From Sorghum bicolor (lineage: Eukaryota > Streptophyta > Magnoliopsida > Poales > Poaceae): 64,000 nucleotides of DNA. Shown here one piece after another: positions 33,485 through 44,709 of this stretch (the first letter of the stretch is position 1; each line of letters starts with the position of its first letter). A program made the position numbers and the translations under genes. A model generated the notes under the pieces. The model had not been told where the DNA came from. It saw only the letters and a program-made list of their open reading frames with translations, and searched no databases. The stretch spans positions 52,480,843-52,544,842 of the forward strand of contig NC_012871.2 of the NCBI RefSeq assembly GCF_000003195.3. Direction: 5' to 3'.

Positions 33485-36400
33485 TGTAACACCCCAGTGT
33501 TATGGTTGCATCAAGCATGTGCATGGCATGAGCATCATCATTTTTCAAAGCATCCATGATCATCATCTATCTTGAGACATGTCATTCTTTGCAAAGATGT
33601 GGTTTAAATTGATTAAATAGGCTTCCTATGCTTATGTTTGAGTGAACAATGCTTGTGTTTGTGCTTAATGTCTTGGTAATTAGTTTATCTATGTTTAACT
33701 TGATCTTGGGAACAATGTTCATGTTGGTCACTTTTCCAAAATATGCTTCTAAGTCATACTTATGAAAATAGGCCCTAGAAACCTCTTTTGCTTAGGCTTT
33801 TAAAAAGTGTTTCATAAAATGTTTGCATGTCAAAACTTTCTACAGCAAAGTTGTAGCAAATTTTATAAGGAATAAAAGTTGTTTTATGGCCATCTCATGA
33901 AAATGAACACAAATAGCTCAAAAGTGGTCCACAAGGCAGATTTGGGGCTGTTTTCAACACTTAGAAAATTTTCTAAGTCCTGGGTGCTTTGCAGTTTGCT
34001 CGATCGGTTTTGGAAACTCTATATCTTTCAATCCAGGCCGATCTGGCCTTTGCTCCAGTTGACAAAGTTGTAGATCTCGCCTAGTACTCCATGTTTGTCA
34101 ACTACGCCATCGCCTAATTCGCTCTGGTTTGGGAGATAATCGCCGGTGAAGTGGCTCTGTCAGACGAGCACCCTTTCTTCTAAATCGGGCCTGACCTCGG
34201 CGACGTGGCCGACCGCCGGCAGAGCTCCGTCGCCATTTGTCGCCCGTACGCCGCGTTTGGCCCCGCTTGTCAGCTTCCGTCGCGTGCATGACCTCCACGG
34301 CGGCGCCCCGAGCGAATGGACGCGTCCACTTCGCTCTGCCTCGCCCTCTCTCGCCTGAACCTCGTCCGCAGCGAGCCCTCCGCCGCAAGCTCACTCCGGC
34401 GAGCTCGTGTGCGCTCCTCTCTGCGTCTCCGTCCACCAAACTCCACCCAAAGCTCCGCCTTGAGCCGCTCTCCAAGCTCCACCCTCTAACTCGCCGAGAA
34501 ACCCACCGGTGAGCCGACATTCCCTTCTTCCCCCAAATCGGTCCGCCGTGACCTTCTTCTCCGGCGAACTCAATGCCGAGCGCTGTGAGGCTTCTCATCA
34601 TCTTTGGTTAGGTCCTAGAGGTAGCTTAGGTCCTTAGCGAGCTTTTGCGCCACCTGGTGGACGCTCTACCGGGTTCTCCGTCGCCGGACACGGTGCGCAG
34701 CGCCGCCGTGCTTCCGCCGGAGTTGGGTGCTCTCGTGGCCAGCGCTTTCCACGGGGATCCAGGCCAAGCCGCGTACCTAGGAAGCTTCGCCGTAGTCCGT
34801 TGGTGCTGTAGAAGGCCTTAGGTCGCGCTCTACCGGCCTGAGGGCTCCGGCGTAACGCCGGGCACCTCCGCCGAGCCGCCATTGCCAACGGTGAGCCCCT
34901 TCCGGTGGCTCCGCCGTGGCAAAAGTGGGGTCAATCGAGCCGTTAGGGTTCGGGGATCACGTTGATGCCCTGGGTTTGGCCGGAGACCTCGCCGTCGCGG
35001 AGAAATCGCCGGCGAAGATCGCCTCGGCCGTGAGGAAGAAGAGCCTGACAGATGGGACCCACTGTCAGCGACTCTCTCTTTCCCTCCTTTTCTTTTATTC
35101 AAAATCCTGATTTTTGGCTTTCTTGCAAAAATCATATCTCCTGTTTCTTAGATCCAAAAATTGTGAAACAAATTTTGTGGTGTTTCTTGAGATGGCTAGT
35201 ATTTAATAAAAATATAAAATGAATCATGTTTTCTGAGAAATTATTTATTAAGGATTTAATCTTGTTATTTATGGATAAAGGCATATCTCTTGTTATACTG
35301 CTTAGTTTGCTTTGAAAATTTTATGGTGGTCTCTGCATGGCATTGGAGTGCTCTGATAATTATTTCATGATTTCTGGAGCACTGTTGTTGTGATATGTAA
35401 TTTGTGTTTGAAATATGGCTTGTTTCTTTAATTAAATCACATAAAATAATTGGTGTTTATGCTGGTGCTCTATTTTGGTGGTAAACTTGTTTATGGTATT
35501 CCTAAGATGTAAATAATCTGAAATCTGTTGTTTGACACTATATAAGTCATGTTTATGAATTTATGAAATAAATGCCTTGATACATGTTAAATGCATATCT
35601 TTAATTTGGCATGTGCATTGGTCCTGAAATTTTTATGGTGGTGATCTGATGTTATACTTGTGCCTCTGTAATTTTTGTAGATTTTTCTGAGCACTTTAAC
35701 TAATATCTTGTAAATATGCCTTATCTAAAGTTAATTAATAAATGCCTTGTTAAGTAATTGTTTTGGGGTTTTCAACTGATGATCTGGTGACCTTGTAATA
35801 TGTTTGTGCTCATGAGTCATATGGTTGGCATGGTTTGTGTTTTGATCATGTCATTAAATAATTAACTATAGGGTTAAATGCTGTTCTGGACAGCAAGTGA
35901 GCAATTTAACTTTGCTTAATGATAACTTGACTTTCTGTGAAACTCGTCTAAATCAAAGTTGTTCTAAACTTATAGAGCCAGCTGTGGTTTAAATTTGAAG
36001 TCATTTGGCCAAGTAGTTTAAAAGTTATAGATGTTCCAAGTTGGGTTCCAGAAATAGGTGTTCTCTGTTTTTCTGGGACAGAACTTGGAACTTTGTTTAA
36101 ATGACCAGTTTCATGTATGAATCTTGCTGTCATGTTTAAAGATTAATTGTAGACAATTTCGTAAGCTTTCCAGAATGTCCTTACTCATGTTTGTTGGACC
36201 TGTCTATCTATAATTATGATTTATTTACTGACCATACTTGTTTTGTGTCGTTTGCTGCTTTAGTGTCATGATAGGTTTTGGGTTATGTTAACTTGTTTAT
36301 TCATGTGAGTTAGTATAACTCTTGCTCCGTAAATGAGTGTCCAGTGAGTTGCTTGTGTTATTAAGCATTCATCTGTAGCATGTGCACCTTCTCATTCATC

Positions 36401-38062
36401 GAGCATGCAATAGGTGCACCGGACGTGGCAGTTTCCTTCGAGCTCCAAGCGAATCCCGAAGGTCAGGAGGGCAGCCAGGAAGTGGAGGTCCAGCAAGCCG
36501 GACTCGAGGAGCCCGAAGAAGAAGTTGAGTGTCCGAATCACGAGCCGGCATCGTTCGTGAAAGGCAAGCCCCGGAGCATTCTAAGTCTCCCCTTATTTCC
36601 GAAAAGTTTACTTAATACGTTATATCTATTGATGCATTACGTATAGGAGTTGTGATGAAACTGTTGCTGCATTCTACTTTATCCTTGTCCAGATAACTCA
36701 CCCTCCCTGGTTGTAGAGTTAGGTTCGAGTAGCAGCTTAGCTATGCTTTAATCGGTAGAAGTCGGGTGATATTCTGTCATCCGCGCGATATAGGGTTGTG
36801 TCGGGTCACGATGGTCTATATGTGCTATCGTGGATGGAACCTGGTTAAATTGACTTAAGCCGGGCGGAGTTTTGCTAGTGTGTAGTAACTCCGTCTGTGG
36901 CAGCTAAGGACCGATCGTTGTACGTCCTCTTGTCATGTTGAACGCATGCCTGACACTTAGTTGGCCGGATAACTCGTTCCGACCGCGAAGCCGAGTAGTA
37001 TGACTCAGGCCGGAAGACCGGCAAGTATAAAGTGCGCACTACCGGAGGAAGTGCGGTGTGCGGGGGACCATTGGCGTAAGTCCAAAGGCAGGTGAGTTAA
37101 AATTCCTGACCTCCCTGGCAGAGTGGTAGCCCTGGGAGTGCGGCGCTGATCGGAGCCGCGATTCCTGAGTCGTACCAAAGGTGACCCTTTGGCTCTCCGG
37201 CAGGGGATGCCTGGGTGAGTGCTAGGAATAATCCTCCAGCTGGATAGGAATTCGATTCGAATCGCCGTCTCTCCCGGTTAGTGAGAACTTGACAGAGCAG
37301 CGGCAAACGTAGCATTCACTAATGAACTTGGTTCGTGATAATGATGATAGCAAGAAGAACATATGATGAATTTGATATGGTTAATATTGTTTGTAATAAT
37401 CAAGTGATGTGTTGTAGTACAGGTGCTAATCTAGTGGTAGGCTGATGATAAATAAATATGATGCCCTTAAAATAACTTAGTTGTAAGTTAAGCTTTTGGC
37501 AAAAGGTGAGTCAACCAGCTCCACTTAAGATTTAGCCTTGCATGATCCTTGGTGTCTTTTGTGTTTTACTAGACGGGTAAGTCTAGCTGAGTACATCCTC
37601 GTACTCAGGGTTTATTCCCACCTGTTGCAGATGATATCTTCTATGACGGTTTCTGCAAGACCTGTCTCCATCCCGCTGGGGATGAGGACTAACCGTTGGG
37701 CACGGTTCTCTACTCTTCTCGTCTATGATGCTTTTGGAAGGATGACCTAGACTCTGGCAGTAACAAACTTGTGAACTGAACTTTGAACGGATGTGTGTAA
37801 CTATTTTGCTTCCGCTACTTCAAACTTGGGTTGTAATAACTTAATGACTCTGATGTGGTGCCGCTTCGTCGGCAATGAATGACTATGTAACAATCGTTGT
37901 GTTTATGTTGAACTATTACGATCTTGGTTTGTTGCGAGTTGGTTTGAAGTCCTTCGTGATTTCGATTGACTACCGGGATTATATGGGCTCAAGTTTAGAA
38001 ACTTGATTGTTTGACGATCGTTTCTGCACTTGAACTCTTATAATTTGGTCGGTTCTGTGACA
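33485..38062 (+). repeat. Chromovirus 5' LTR
   Basis: It runs from TGTAACACCCCAG to CTGTGACA. It contains a GC-rich block (about 34150-35060) whose overlapping ORFs recur identically in the 3' LTR and are not genes. It also contains an 88-codon plus-strand frame (36380-36646) with a Glu-rich middle (EPEEEVECPNHEP) of unknown meaning. The 3' part (about 36660-38000) is likely R/U5. A clear TATA box was not identified. Confidence 0.93.
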
Positions 38063-38064
38063 GC

Positions 38065-38076
38065 TGGCATCGGAGC
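38065..38076 (+). other. Primer-binding site, initiator tRNA-Met type
   Basis: TGGCATCGGAGC lies two bases after the LTR end and has two mismatches to TGGTATCAGAGC. Confidence 0.82.
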
Positions 38077-38881
38077 AAGTTCAGCATTATAAATGCAGCA
38101 TTTGTGTATTTAAAACAAAAGAGTTTTTAAATAAAATGGTGTTTAATAAGTAATTAAGTTATGCCAGTGGTCGAATCCTCCTTGCCCACATAAGGACTCT
38201 AGGTGGCTATTTAAGTACTGACTTGGGGGGTTTTATTTATGCATCTCCGGCAGTACTCAGGTATGGATGTGTGATGACCGCACTATGCTACCCTGTGGTC
38301 TAATGGTGGAGGTAGCCTTCATATGTGAATTAGCCACATATGTCGCTAGATTTAAATTATGCAACGTCGCACCTACGCTCAGGTAAGTGGGAGCTGTGAG
38401 AGCATGATCGTCCAAACGGCGGTCTAGGGGAGTGTTCGCGGTGGTTTTCTGGAGTGGCTACATGTTGAAACCATGGAACCACGAAAGAAACTTAATTGGG
38501 GAGTATTTAATTTCTCGGGTAGTTGTGGTGTCATTGTTTGAGCATGTTGGGCATGCCCAAGCAATGTGCACTTAGTTTACTGCTTTCTTGAGTGATATAT
38601 ATTGGGAACTGTTGGGCTGAAGTGAAGTTTTCTGCAGGTACTCTAACAACGTACGTGTAAACCGATAGTTACCGTATCGAGAGACGAATGTATGCCACCG
38701 TATATCCGTTAGAATATTAATTTTCTAAGTTTGTGAGGACGTACGGTTCGTGCATGCATCATGTCGCATTCATACATACATTCTGTCTGCTCCTTCCCTT
38801 ACAATTTCGTCCCTTTTTAAATAAATAAATGTTGCTTCAACTAATCCTCTTTTACCATGGTATTCCCATTCCTTTCCACAG
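38077..38881 (+). promoter_or_regulatory. Untranslated leader with possible splice signals
   Basis: 805 bp without a long ORF. A donor-like TCTGCAG/GTACTC is at about 38637. A branch-like CTAAT (38841) and an acceptor CTTTCCACAG (to 38881) directly precede the ATG of the extra ORF. Splicing is inferred from these patterns only. Confidence 0.4.
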
Positions 38882-39967
38882 ATGGACGCACCCGCCTCAC
38901 CTCGTCCCAGTGACACTTTCTTGCACGAGTTTGGCACTCCTACCCTGCTCTGGAGAGTGTTACGGACTGTTGGGTATACTGAGCCACCTCAGTATTATTG
39001 GTGGGAGATGGAGAGCACAGGAGAGATCTGGTGGTTTGCTGTGCAGGGAGTTGTCCCTCCACGCGGGGACAAGCCTGCATGGACAGGCTGGACGTGCAGC
39101 TCAGATGGGCAGACTCCTTGGGAGGCAGCTCAGGTTGCAGCCCAGACTATCCTGCTCGACATCTGTCAGAGGTGTGGTGACGAGCTGACAGGAGGACCAG
39201 CGGCCTCCATTCCTAGTGCTGACCCAGCAGCCGCGGAGTGGAAACAGGCTGATGGTTGTGCTTTGGTTCGAGGCAGAGGAGAGAGAGCTGAGAGCTCTAG
39301 TCCTGCTATGAGTGCTATGATGGCTGTACTCAAGCTGATCAGTCAGCGAGAGGACACCTATGCACAGGTGATGGTGGCTGTTCGTAGGGCACAGGAGATG
39401 CAGCGGAAGGCTGAAAAGCGTGCTCGCAAATTTCGCAAGCAAGCTAGGCTCCTGGAGCAAGCTCAGAAGGACCGCAATGACTGGGAAGACATTGCGGAGT
39501 ATCGGAGGCAGCAGTGGGTGAAAGCCATCAGAGAGAGAGATCATAAGCAGGATCAGATGAGCCAGTTAGCTAGAGAGAAGGAGACCTTGCAGGAGCGCTT
39601 GGTGCAGCTCACCCGTGAGAGGGATACTGCACTCCGTGTGTCGGAGAACAGGCGCCAAGCATGGAAGATGCACCGAGTTCAGTCGCTTGAGCGGGAGAAC
39701 TATCTACAGGGTCAGATTGAGGCTGGTCTTGTGGAGATTCACCGTCTCAACAACTTGCTACACCCTATTCCTCGCCCTATCCCAGTGTATCCAGAGGTGG
39801 GACCTCAGGTGATTGTGGCCGAGGATGATGGTATGGAGGTCGATGGGCCAGCAGCGGCTGCACCACCTTTACACGAGGACGTGGAGGATGAGGAGCTTGA
39901 GCCGGTTAGCGACGAGGATGGAGAGGCGATCTTCGACGCTGACTCGGACGACGAGCCTGGAGTGTAG
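38882..39967 (+). CDS. Extra chromovirus ORF before gag: Trp-rich N-domain, coiled coil, acidic tail
   Basis: 361 residues, undamaged, in a frame of its own about 350 bp before gag. The ATG follows a CAG acceptor-like site. Residues 10-105 form a compact Trp/aromatic-rich block (QYYWWEMES, EIWWFAVQG, AWTGWTC) ending in a helix TPWEAAQVAAQTILLDIC. The strand-strand-strand-helix look with an AA-rich last helix recalls a double-stranded-RNA-binding fold, but this is only a resemblance. Residues about 145-290 are charged heptad-like coiled coil (REKETLQERLVQLTRERDT). Residues about 314-361 are acidic (EDVEDEELEPVSDEDGE). No zinc knuckle, protease or membrane segment. It is not gag: the gag domain follows separately. 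Function unknown; a particle, RNA-handling or silencing-related role is speculation. Confidence 0.8.
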   Translation: MDAPASPRPSDTFLHEFGTPTLLWRVLRTVGYTEPPQYYWWEMESTGEIWWFAVQGVVPPRGDKPAWTGWTCSSDGQTPWEAAQVAAQTILLDICQRCGDELTGGPAASIPSADPAAAEWKQADGCALVRGRGERAESSSPAMSAMMAVLKLISQREDTYAQVMVAVRRAQEMQRKAEKRARKFRKQARLLEQAQKDRNDWEDIAEYRRQQWVKAIRERDHKQDQMSQLAREKETLQERLVQLTRERDTALRVSENRRQAWKMHRVQSLERENYLQGQIEAGLVEIHRLNNLLHPIPRPIPVYPEVGPQVIVAEDDGMEVDGPAAAAPPLHEDVEDEELEPVSDEDGEAIFDADSDDEPGV

Positions 39968-40323
39968 GGAGTAGTGAGTAGTTGCTGCAGGATCTTTTGT
40001 TGTATGCCAGTCGGTTGTGGTGCTTTTGTAACCATGTTGTAATTCGAAACTTTGACCTTGACTCATGGCATGTACTGTGATGGTGTAATAACCTTATGGA
40101 CCCTATGTGCAGTCTATATGATCGTTATGTTGTGCCGATGTTTTCCGTTGTGGTGCGTATTGCGGATATCTATGTCGTGTGTTGGATTGGTGATGTTGTT
40201 TTGTGGAATTGAATTATTGTGCCTTTCTGTGAAGTTATTCTCTCGAATACTTTCAGGCATGAGTATAAGTTCTTCTACGGCAAATCTTGTCATCATCAAT
40301 GCTCACTGACTGTGTCTTTACAG
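39968..40323 (+). promoter_or_regulatory. Spacer between extra ORF and gag with an acceptor-like end
   Basis: 356 bp without coding motif. It ends with a branch-like CTGAC (40306) and TGTGTCTTTACAG, whose final G is adjacent to the gag ATG. The arrangement copies the one in front of the extra ORF. Confidence 0.45.
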
Positions 40324-41430
40324 ATGTCTCGTGGCACCCGGGGTGCGGAACAGCGTGCAAACATGAATCCACCACCTCCTCCTCCACCACCAAATCCAGC
40401 TGAGCTGATGCAAATGATGGTGGAAAATCAGAGGATGCTCACTGAAACCATCAATCGTATGGCAAATCAGGGTGGCCATAATGCACAGGAAGGGCCAGCT
40501 CCTAACCAGTACAGTAGCTTCAAGGACTTCATGGATACGAAGCCCCCACCTTTCAGAGAAGCTGAAGAACCCCTTCAAGCTGAAGAGTGGCTGAATACGG
40601 TGGAACAAAAGTTTCGCCTACTTCGGTTGACTGAAGGTTTGAAGGCGGAGTATGCAGCTCACCAACTGCAGGGACCAGCAGGCATCTGGTGGAATCAGTA
40701 CCGGGAAGCTCTACCGGCTGCCACGGTGATTGATTGGAATCTTTTCCGTGAGGCTTTCAAAGGGCATTTCATTCCTCCGGGTGTTATGGAGATGAAGCAC
40801 ACCGAGTTCATGCAGCTGACTCAGAGCAACAAGACTCTGAAGGAGTATTTGCATGCTTTCAATCACTTGTCTAGGTATGCTCCTGAGTTTGTGAACACGG
40901 AGACGAAAAAGATCGCTAGTTTCAAGCGGGGTTTGGGTCCCAAATTGCTGAAGACTATGGGCCGCACTAAGTGTGCAACTTTCAACGAGTTTGTCAGTGA
41001 TGCTCTCACCCAAGAGAACTATAACACTGTGTACACTGCGACCAAGACTCGCAAGAGGGCTTTTGAGGCCAGTGCTGGGTCATCTCAGTCCAAGGCTCCA
41101 GGGCAGCTAAGCCACCATTCCGTGCTCCAACCCCCAACCAGCGATACCGCCCTCCGGTGAAGAAGAATCAGGCAAAGACGGGTTTTCACAAGGGGTACTC
41201 TATTGCTCTTCCTAGGGGCAACACGGGTCCCAGCTATGCCAAGACTCCACCTGCCAACCGTCCGTGCTGGAACTGCAATCAGACCGGGCATTGGCAGAGC
41301 AACTGTCCTTACCCGCCAAAGAAGGGCAACCAGGGGAACGTCCGTCAGGGGCGTGTTCACTACACAACTGTGGAGGCAATCCCTGCTGGTGAGGTAGTCA
41401 CGGCTGGTAAGTTTCTGGTCAATCAACATG
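40324..41430 (+). pseudogene. gag: Chromovirus gag, one-base frameshift
   Basis: It starts MSRGTRG directly after an acceptor-like CAG; upstream in-frame codons lack any motif, so this ATG is preferred. A proline run is followed by the Retrotrans_gag domain (AEEWLNTVEQKFRLL, LQGPAGIWWNQY, FNHLSRYAPEFV). The frame is lost at about 41100-41103, where a single base appears to be missing, and the old frame ends at 41160. The continuing frame has the zinc knuckle [14 protein letters not shown] (41265-41306) and leads into protease. Gag and pol are one frame in chromoviruses, so the shift is a true lesion. Confidence 0.93.
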
Positions 41431-43170
41431 ATGCACTCGTGCTTTTTGATTCTGGAGCATCGCATTCTTTTGTGAGTTCTGAATTTGTATCTAAGCATAG
41501 CATCAAGACCATCACACTTGATCAGGGCAGTTATTGTATTAGTGCTGCGGGAAATGATATTTCCACCAATCAAGTGGTTTTGGGGGCAACTCTGGAGATA
41601 GGAGGCCGTCAGTTTCTTGCTGATCTGGTTGTTCTACCCGGTGTGGGCATAGATGTAATTCTGGGGATGAAGTGGATGAGTGGTAATGGAGTTCTTATAG
41701 ACACCACCACTCGTGTAGTGATGTTGAAAGACCCAGATACCAAGGAGGCATTTCTAGTGCAACTCCCTCGTGATATTCAAATCCGTAGCACTGTGAATGC
41801 AGTTACATCTAAGGCTATTCAGGATATTCCGGTGGTGTGTCAGTTTCCGAACGTATTTCCTGATGATTTGCCCGGGCTTCCTCCGGATCGGGATGTGGAG
41901 TTCAAAATTGAATTGATTCCAGGCACCGCTCCTATCTCTAGAAGACCTTATAGGATGCCGCCCAATGAATTAGCTGAGCTTAAGACCCAACTAAATGAGT
42001 TGTTGCAGAAGGGTCTTATTCGTCCTAGTTCTTCTCCTTGGGGTTGTCCGGCCATCTTTGTGAAGAAGAAGGATCAATCTTTGCGCATGTGTGTGGACTA
42101 TCGTCCCCTAAATGCGGTGACTATCAAGAACAAATACCCTCTTCCTCGCATTGATATCTTGTTTGATCAGTTGTCTAAAGCTAAGGTATTCTCCAAGATT
42201 GATTTGCGATCTGGGTACCATCAGATCAAGATCCGTCCCGAAGATATACCTAAGACGGCTTTCTCGACGAGGTATGGGTTGTATGAGTACCTTGTCATGT
42301 CCTTCGGGCTTACGAATGCACCTGCTCATTTCATGTATCTTATGAATTCGGTGTTCATGCCTGAATTGGACAAGTTTGTAGTGGTCTTCATTGATGATAT
42401 CTTGGTATATTCTTGCAATGAAGAGGAGCATGCAGAGCATCTGCGTGTAGTGTTGTCGCGTTTGCGCGAACATCAGCTTTATGCTAAGTTTAGCAAATGC
42501 GAGTTTTGGCTAAAGAAAGTACCTTTCTTGGGCCACGTCTTATCTGAAGAAGGCATATCGGTGGATCCGGCTAAGGTGCAAGAGGTGCTGGATTAGAAAG
42601 TTCCAACTTCGGTACACGAGGTTCGGAGTTTTCTCGGTCTGGCTGGGTATTACCGTCGATTTATTCCGGAGTTCTCCAAAATATCCAAGCCTATGACTCG
42701 TCTACTTCAGAAAGATGAAAAGTTTGTGTGGACACCTGAGTGTGAAGAGGCATTCCACAAGTTGAGGACACTGTTGACATCAGCTCCTGTCCTAGCTCAA
42801 CCTGATATCGAGAAGCCTTTCGATGTCTTTTGTGACGCATCAGGCATTGGTTTACGCTGTGTGTTGATGCAGGAAGGTCGCGTTATCGCGTATGCCTCGC
42901 GCCAACTTCGAAAGCATGAGGTCAATTACCCCACTCATGACTTAGAATTGGCAGCAGTTGTTCATGCTTTGAAAATCTGGAGGCATTATCTGCTGGGTAA
43001 TCTGTGTAATATCTACACCGATCATAAGAGCCTCAAGTATATCTTCACTCAACCTGAACTGAACATGCGGCAGCGAAGGTGGCTTGAGTTGATTAAAGAC
43101 TATAATCTCCAAGTGCACTATCATCCGGGCAAGGCAAACGTGGTGGCGGATGCCTTGAGTCGGAAAGCGC
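41431..43170 (+). pseudogene. pol: Chromovirus pol: protease, reverse transcriptase, RNase H; one amber stop
   Basis: Protease active site [10 protein letters not shown] at about 41445. Reverse transcriptase: [20 protein letters not shown] (about 42010), [14 protein letters not shown] (about 42195), [12 protein letters not shown] (about 42300) and the catalytic FIDDILVYS (about 42390). TAG at 42594-42596 interrupts the frame just before [12 protein letters not shown]. RNase H continues in the same frame, with CDASGIGL (about 42834), [17 protein letters not shown] (about 42950), TDHKSLKYI and ADALSRK (about 43150). Except for the stop, all catalytic motifs are complete. Confidence 0.94.
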
Positions 43171-44667
43171 ACTGTCACTCAATACAAGTGGAAGATCCGT
43201 TGTTGTCACATCTTATGCATCCGCTTGTGCTCAACCAGATTTCTCTGGAAAGTACCATTCGCAATCGAGTCATCGAACTGCAGCGGACAGATGTAGGCAT
43301 CCACCATATCAAGAGGAAGATGAAGGAAGAAGAAACCAAGCATTTCCGGGTTGATGAAAACGGAATCCTTTGGTTCAAGGATCGACTTGTGGTCCCAAAA
43401 GACCGCGAGCTGCGAAATCAGATCCTATCTGAAGCTCATTCATCCAAAATGTCTATCCATCCTGGTAGTAGCAAGATGTATCAGGATCTGAAACCTTTGT
43501 TTTGGTGGACAAAGATGAAAAAGGAGATAGCTGCTTTTGTCGCTCGTTGTGACAATTGTTGTCGCGTGAAGGCTGTTCACATGAAAGCTGGTTTGCTTCA
43601 ACCCTTGCCAATTCCTGGTTGGAAATGGGAAGAAGTCAGCATGGATTTCATCAGTGGACTCCCAACTTCTGTTAAGGGTTATGACTCTATCTGGGTGGTT
43701 GTAGATCGTTTGACCAAGGTTGCTCGATTTATTCCAGTCCGAACTGATTATCGTCCCCATCAGTATGCGGAGTTGTATTTCGAGCACATTGTTCGCCAGT
43801 ATGGTGTGCCTCGGACCACAGTTCACTGCTCGTTTTTGGGAATGTCTTCATGAGCAGATTGGTACTCACTTGGTCCGCAGCTCTGCTTATCACCCCTAAA
43901 CAGCAGGTCAAACTGAATGAGTTAACCAGATCCTTGAAGATATGTTGAGGGCATGTGCTCTCTCATCAAAAGGTTCTTGGGTTAAGTGGTTGCCATTAGC
44001 TGAGTTCTCCTACAACAACAGTTATCAGGAGAGTATCAAGATGGCTCCATTTGAAGCCTTGTACGGTCGAAAGTGTCGAACCCCGTTGAGTTGGGTAGAA
44101 GCTGGAGAGCGAAGATACTACGGCATCGATTTCGTGAACGAAGCAGAGCAGAAAGTCCGTGTTATCCAGCAACACCTGGAAGCTGCTCAAGCTCGTCAGA
44201 AAATTTATGCCGACAAGAGAAGGAAGCCGATTGAGTATTCAGTTGGTGACCATGTGTACATCAAGGTGTCTCCGATGAAGGGTGTACAAAGGTTCGGAGT
44301 CAAGCGAAAGCTTGCACCTCGCTATGTGGGACCTTATCGGATTCTCGAAAAGAAAGGGAATGTGGCATACAAAGTTCAACTCCCAGTTGCGCTTCGGGCC
44401 ATTTTTCCTGTCTTTCACGTATCGCAATTGAAGAAGTGCCTTCGTGTACCGGAGGAACGAGTGGAAATTCGAGATATCAAGTTGAAGTCAGACTTGGTGT
44501 ATGAGGAGAAACCCATGGCGATTCTTGATCGCAAGGAACGGGAAACGCGTAATCGTGTGGTTAAGCTCTACAAAGTGTTGTGGAGTAACCACGGGGAAGA
44601 AGATGCCACTTGGGAGACGGAGGATTATTTGAAAGAAGTTTACAAAACCTTCTTCGAAAATCAGTAA
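43171..44667 (+). pseudogene. pol: Chromovirus integrase with chromodomain; catalytic deletion and stops
   Basis: The zinc domain ([10 protein letters not shown]...CDNC, about 43440-43560) and the first catalytic Asp in SMDFISG (about 43640) are present. At about 43815-43816 the sequence jumps from VPRT to the PQFTAR block. The short stretch that carries the second catalytic Asp is missing, about 20 bp, and the frame changes. TAA (about 43897) and TGA (about 43917) follow. The third catalytic residue (LAEFSYNNS, about 43998), the GPYRI/FHVSQLK region (about 44330-44430) and a C-terminal chromodomain (KVLWSNHGEEDATWETE, about 44570-44625) are intact in 43942-44667. Chromodomains steer chromovirus integration to marked chromatin. 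Confidence 0.94.
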
Positions 44668-44696
44668 GCTTTCAAATCTCGGGACGAGATTTTTGT

Positions 44697-44708
44697 AAGG
44701 GGGGAGGG
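44697..44708 (+). other. Polypurine tract of the chromovirus
   Basis: AAGGGGGGAGGG, two bases before the TG of the 3' LTR, in the position of the plus-strand primer. Confidence 0.88.
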
Positions 44709-44709
44709 C

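Noticed and set aside
34098..35135. GC-rich ORFs of 60-167 codons that look like grass exons
   Set aside because: They lie inside the chromovirus LTR and recur at 45323-46360; no motif and overlapping frames on both strands.
38829..39188. Second ORF overlapping the start of the extra chromovirus ORF
   Set aside because: It has no motif and lies in a different frame from the long, structured 361-residue ORF.
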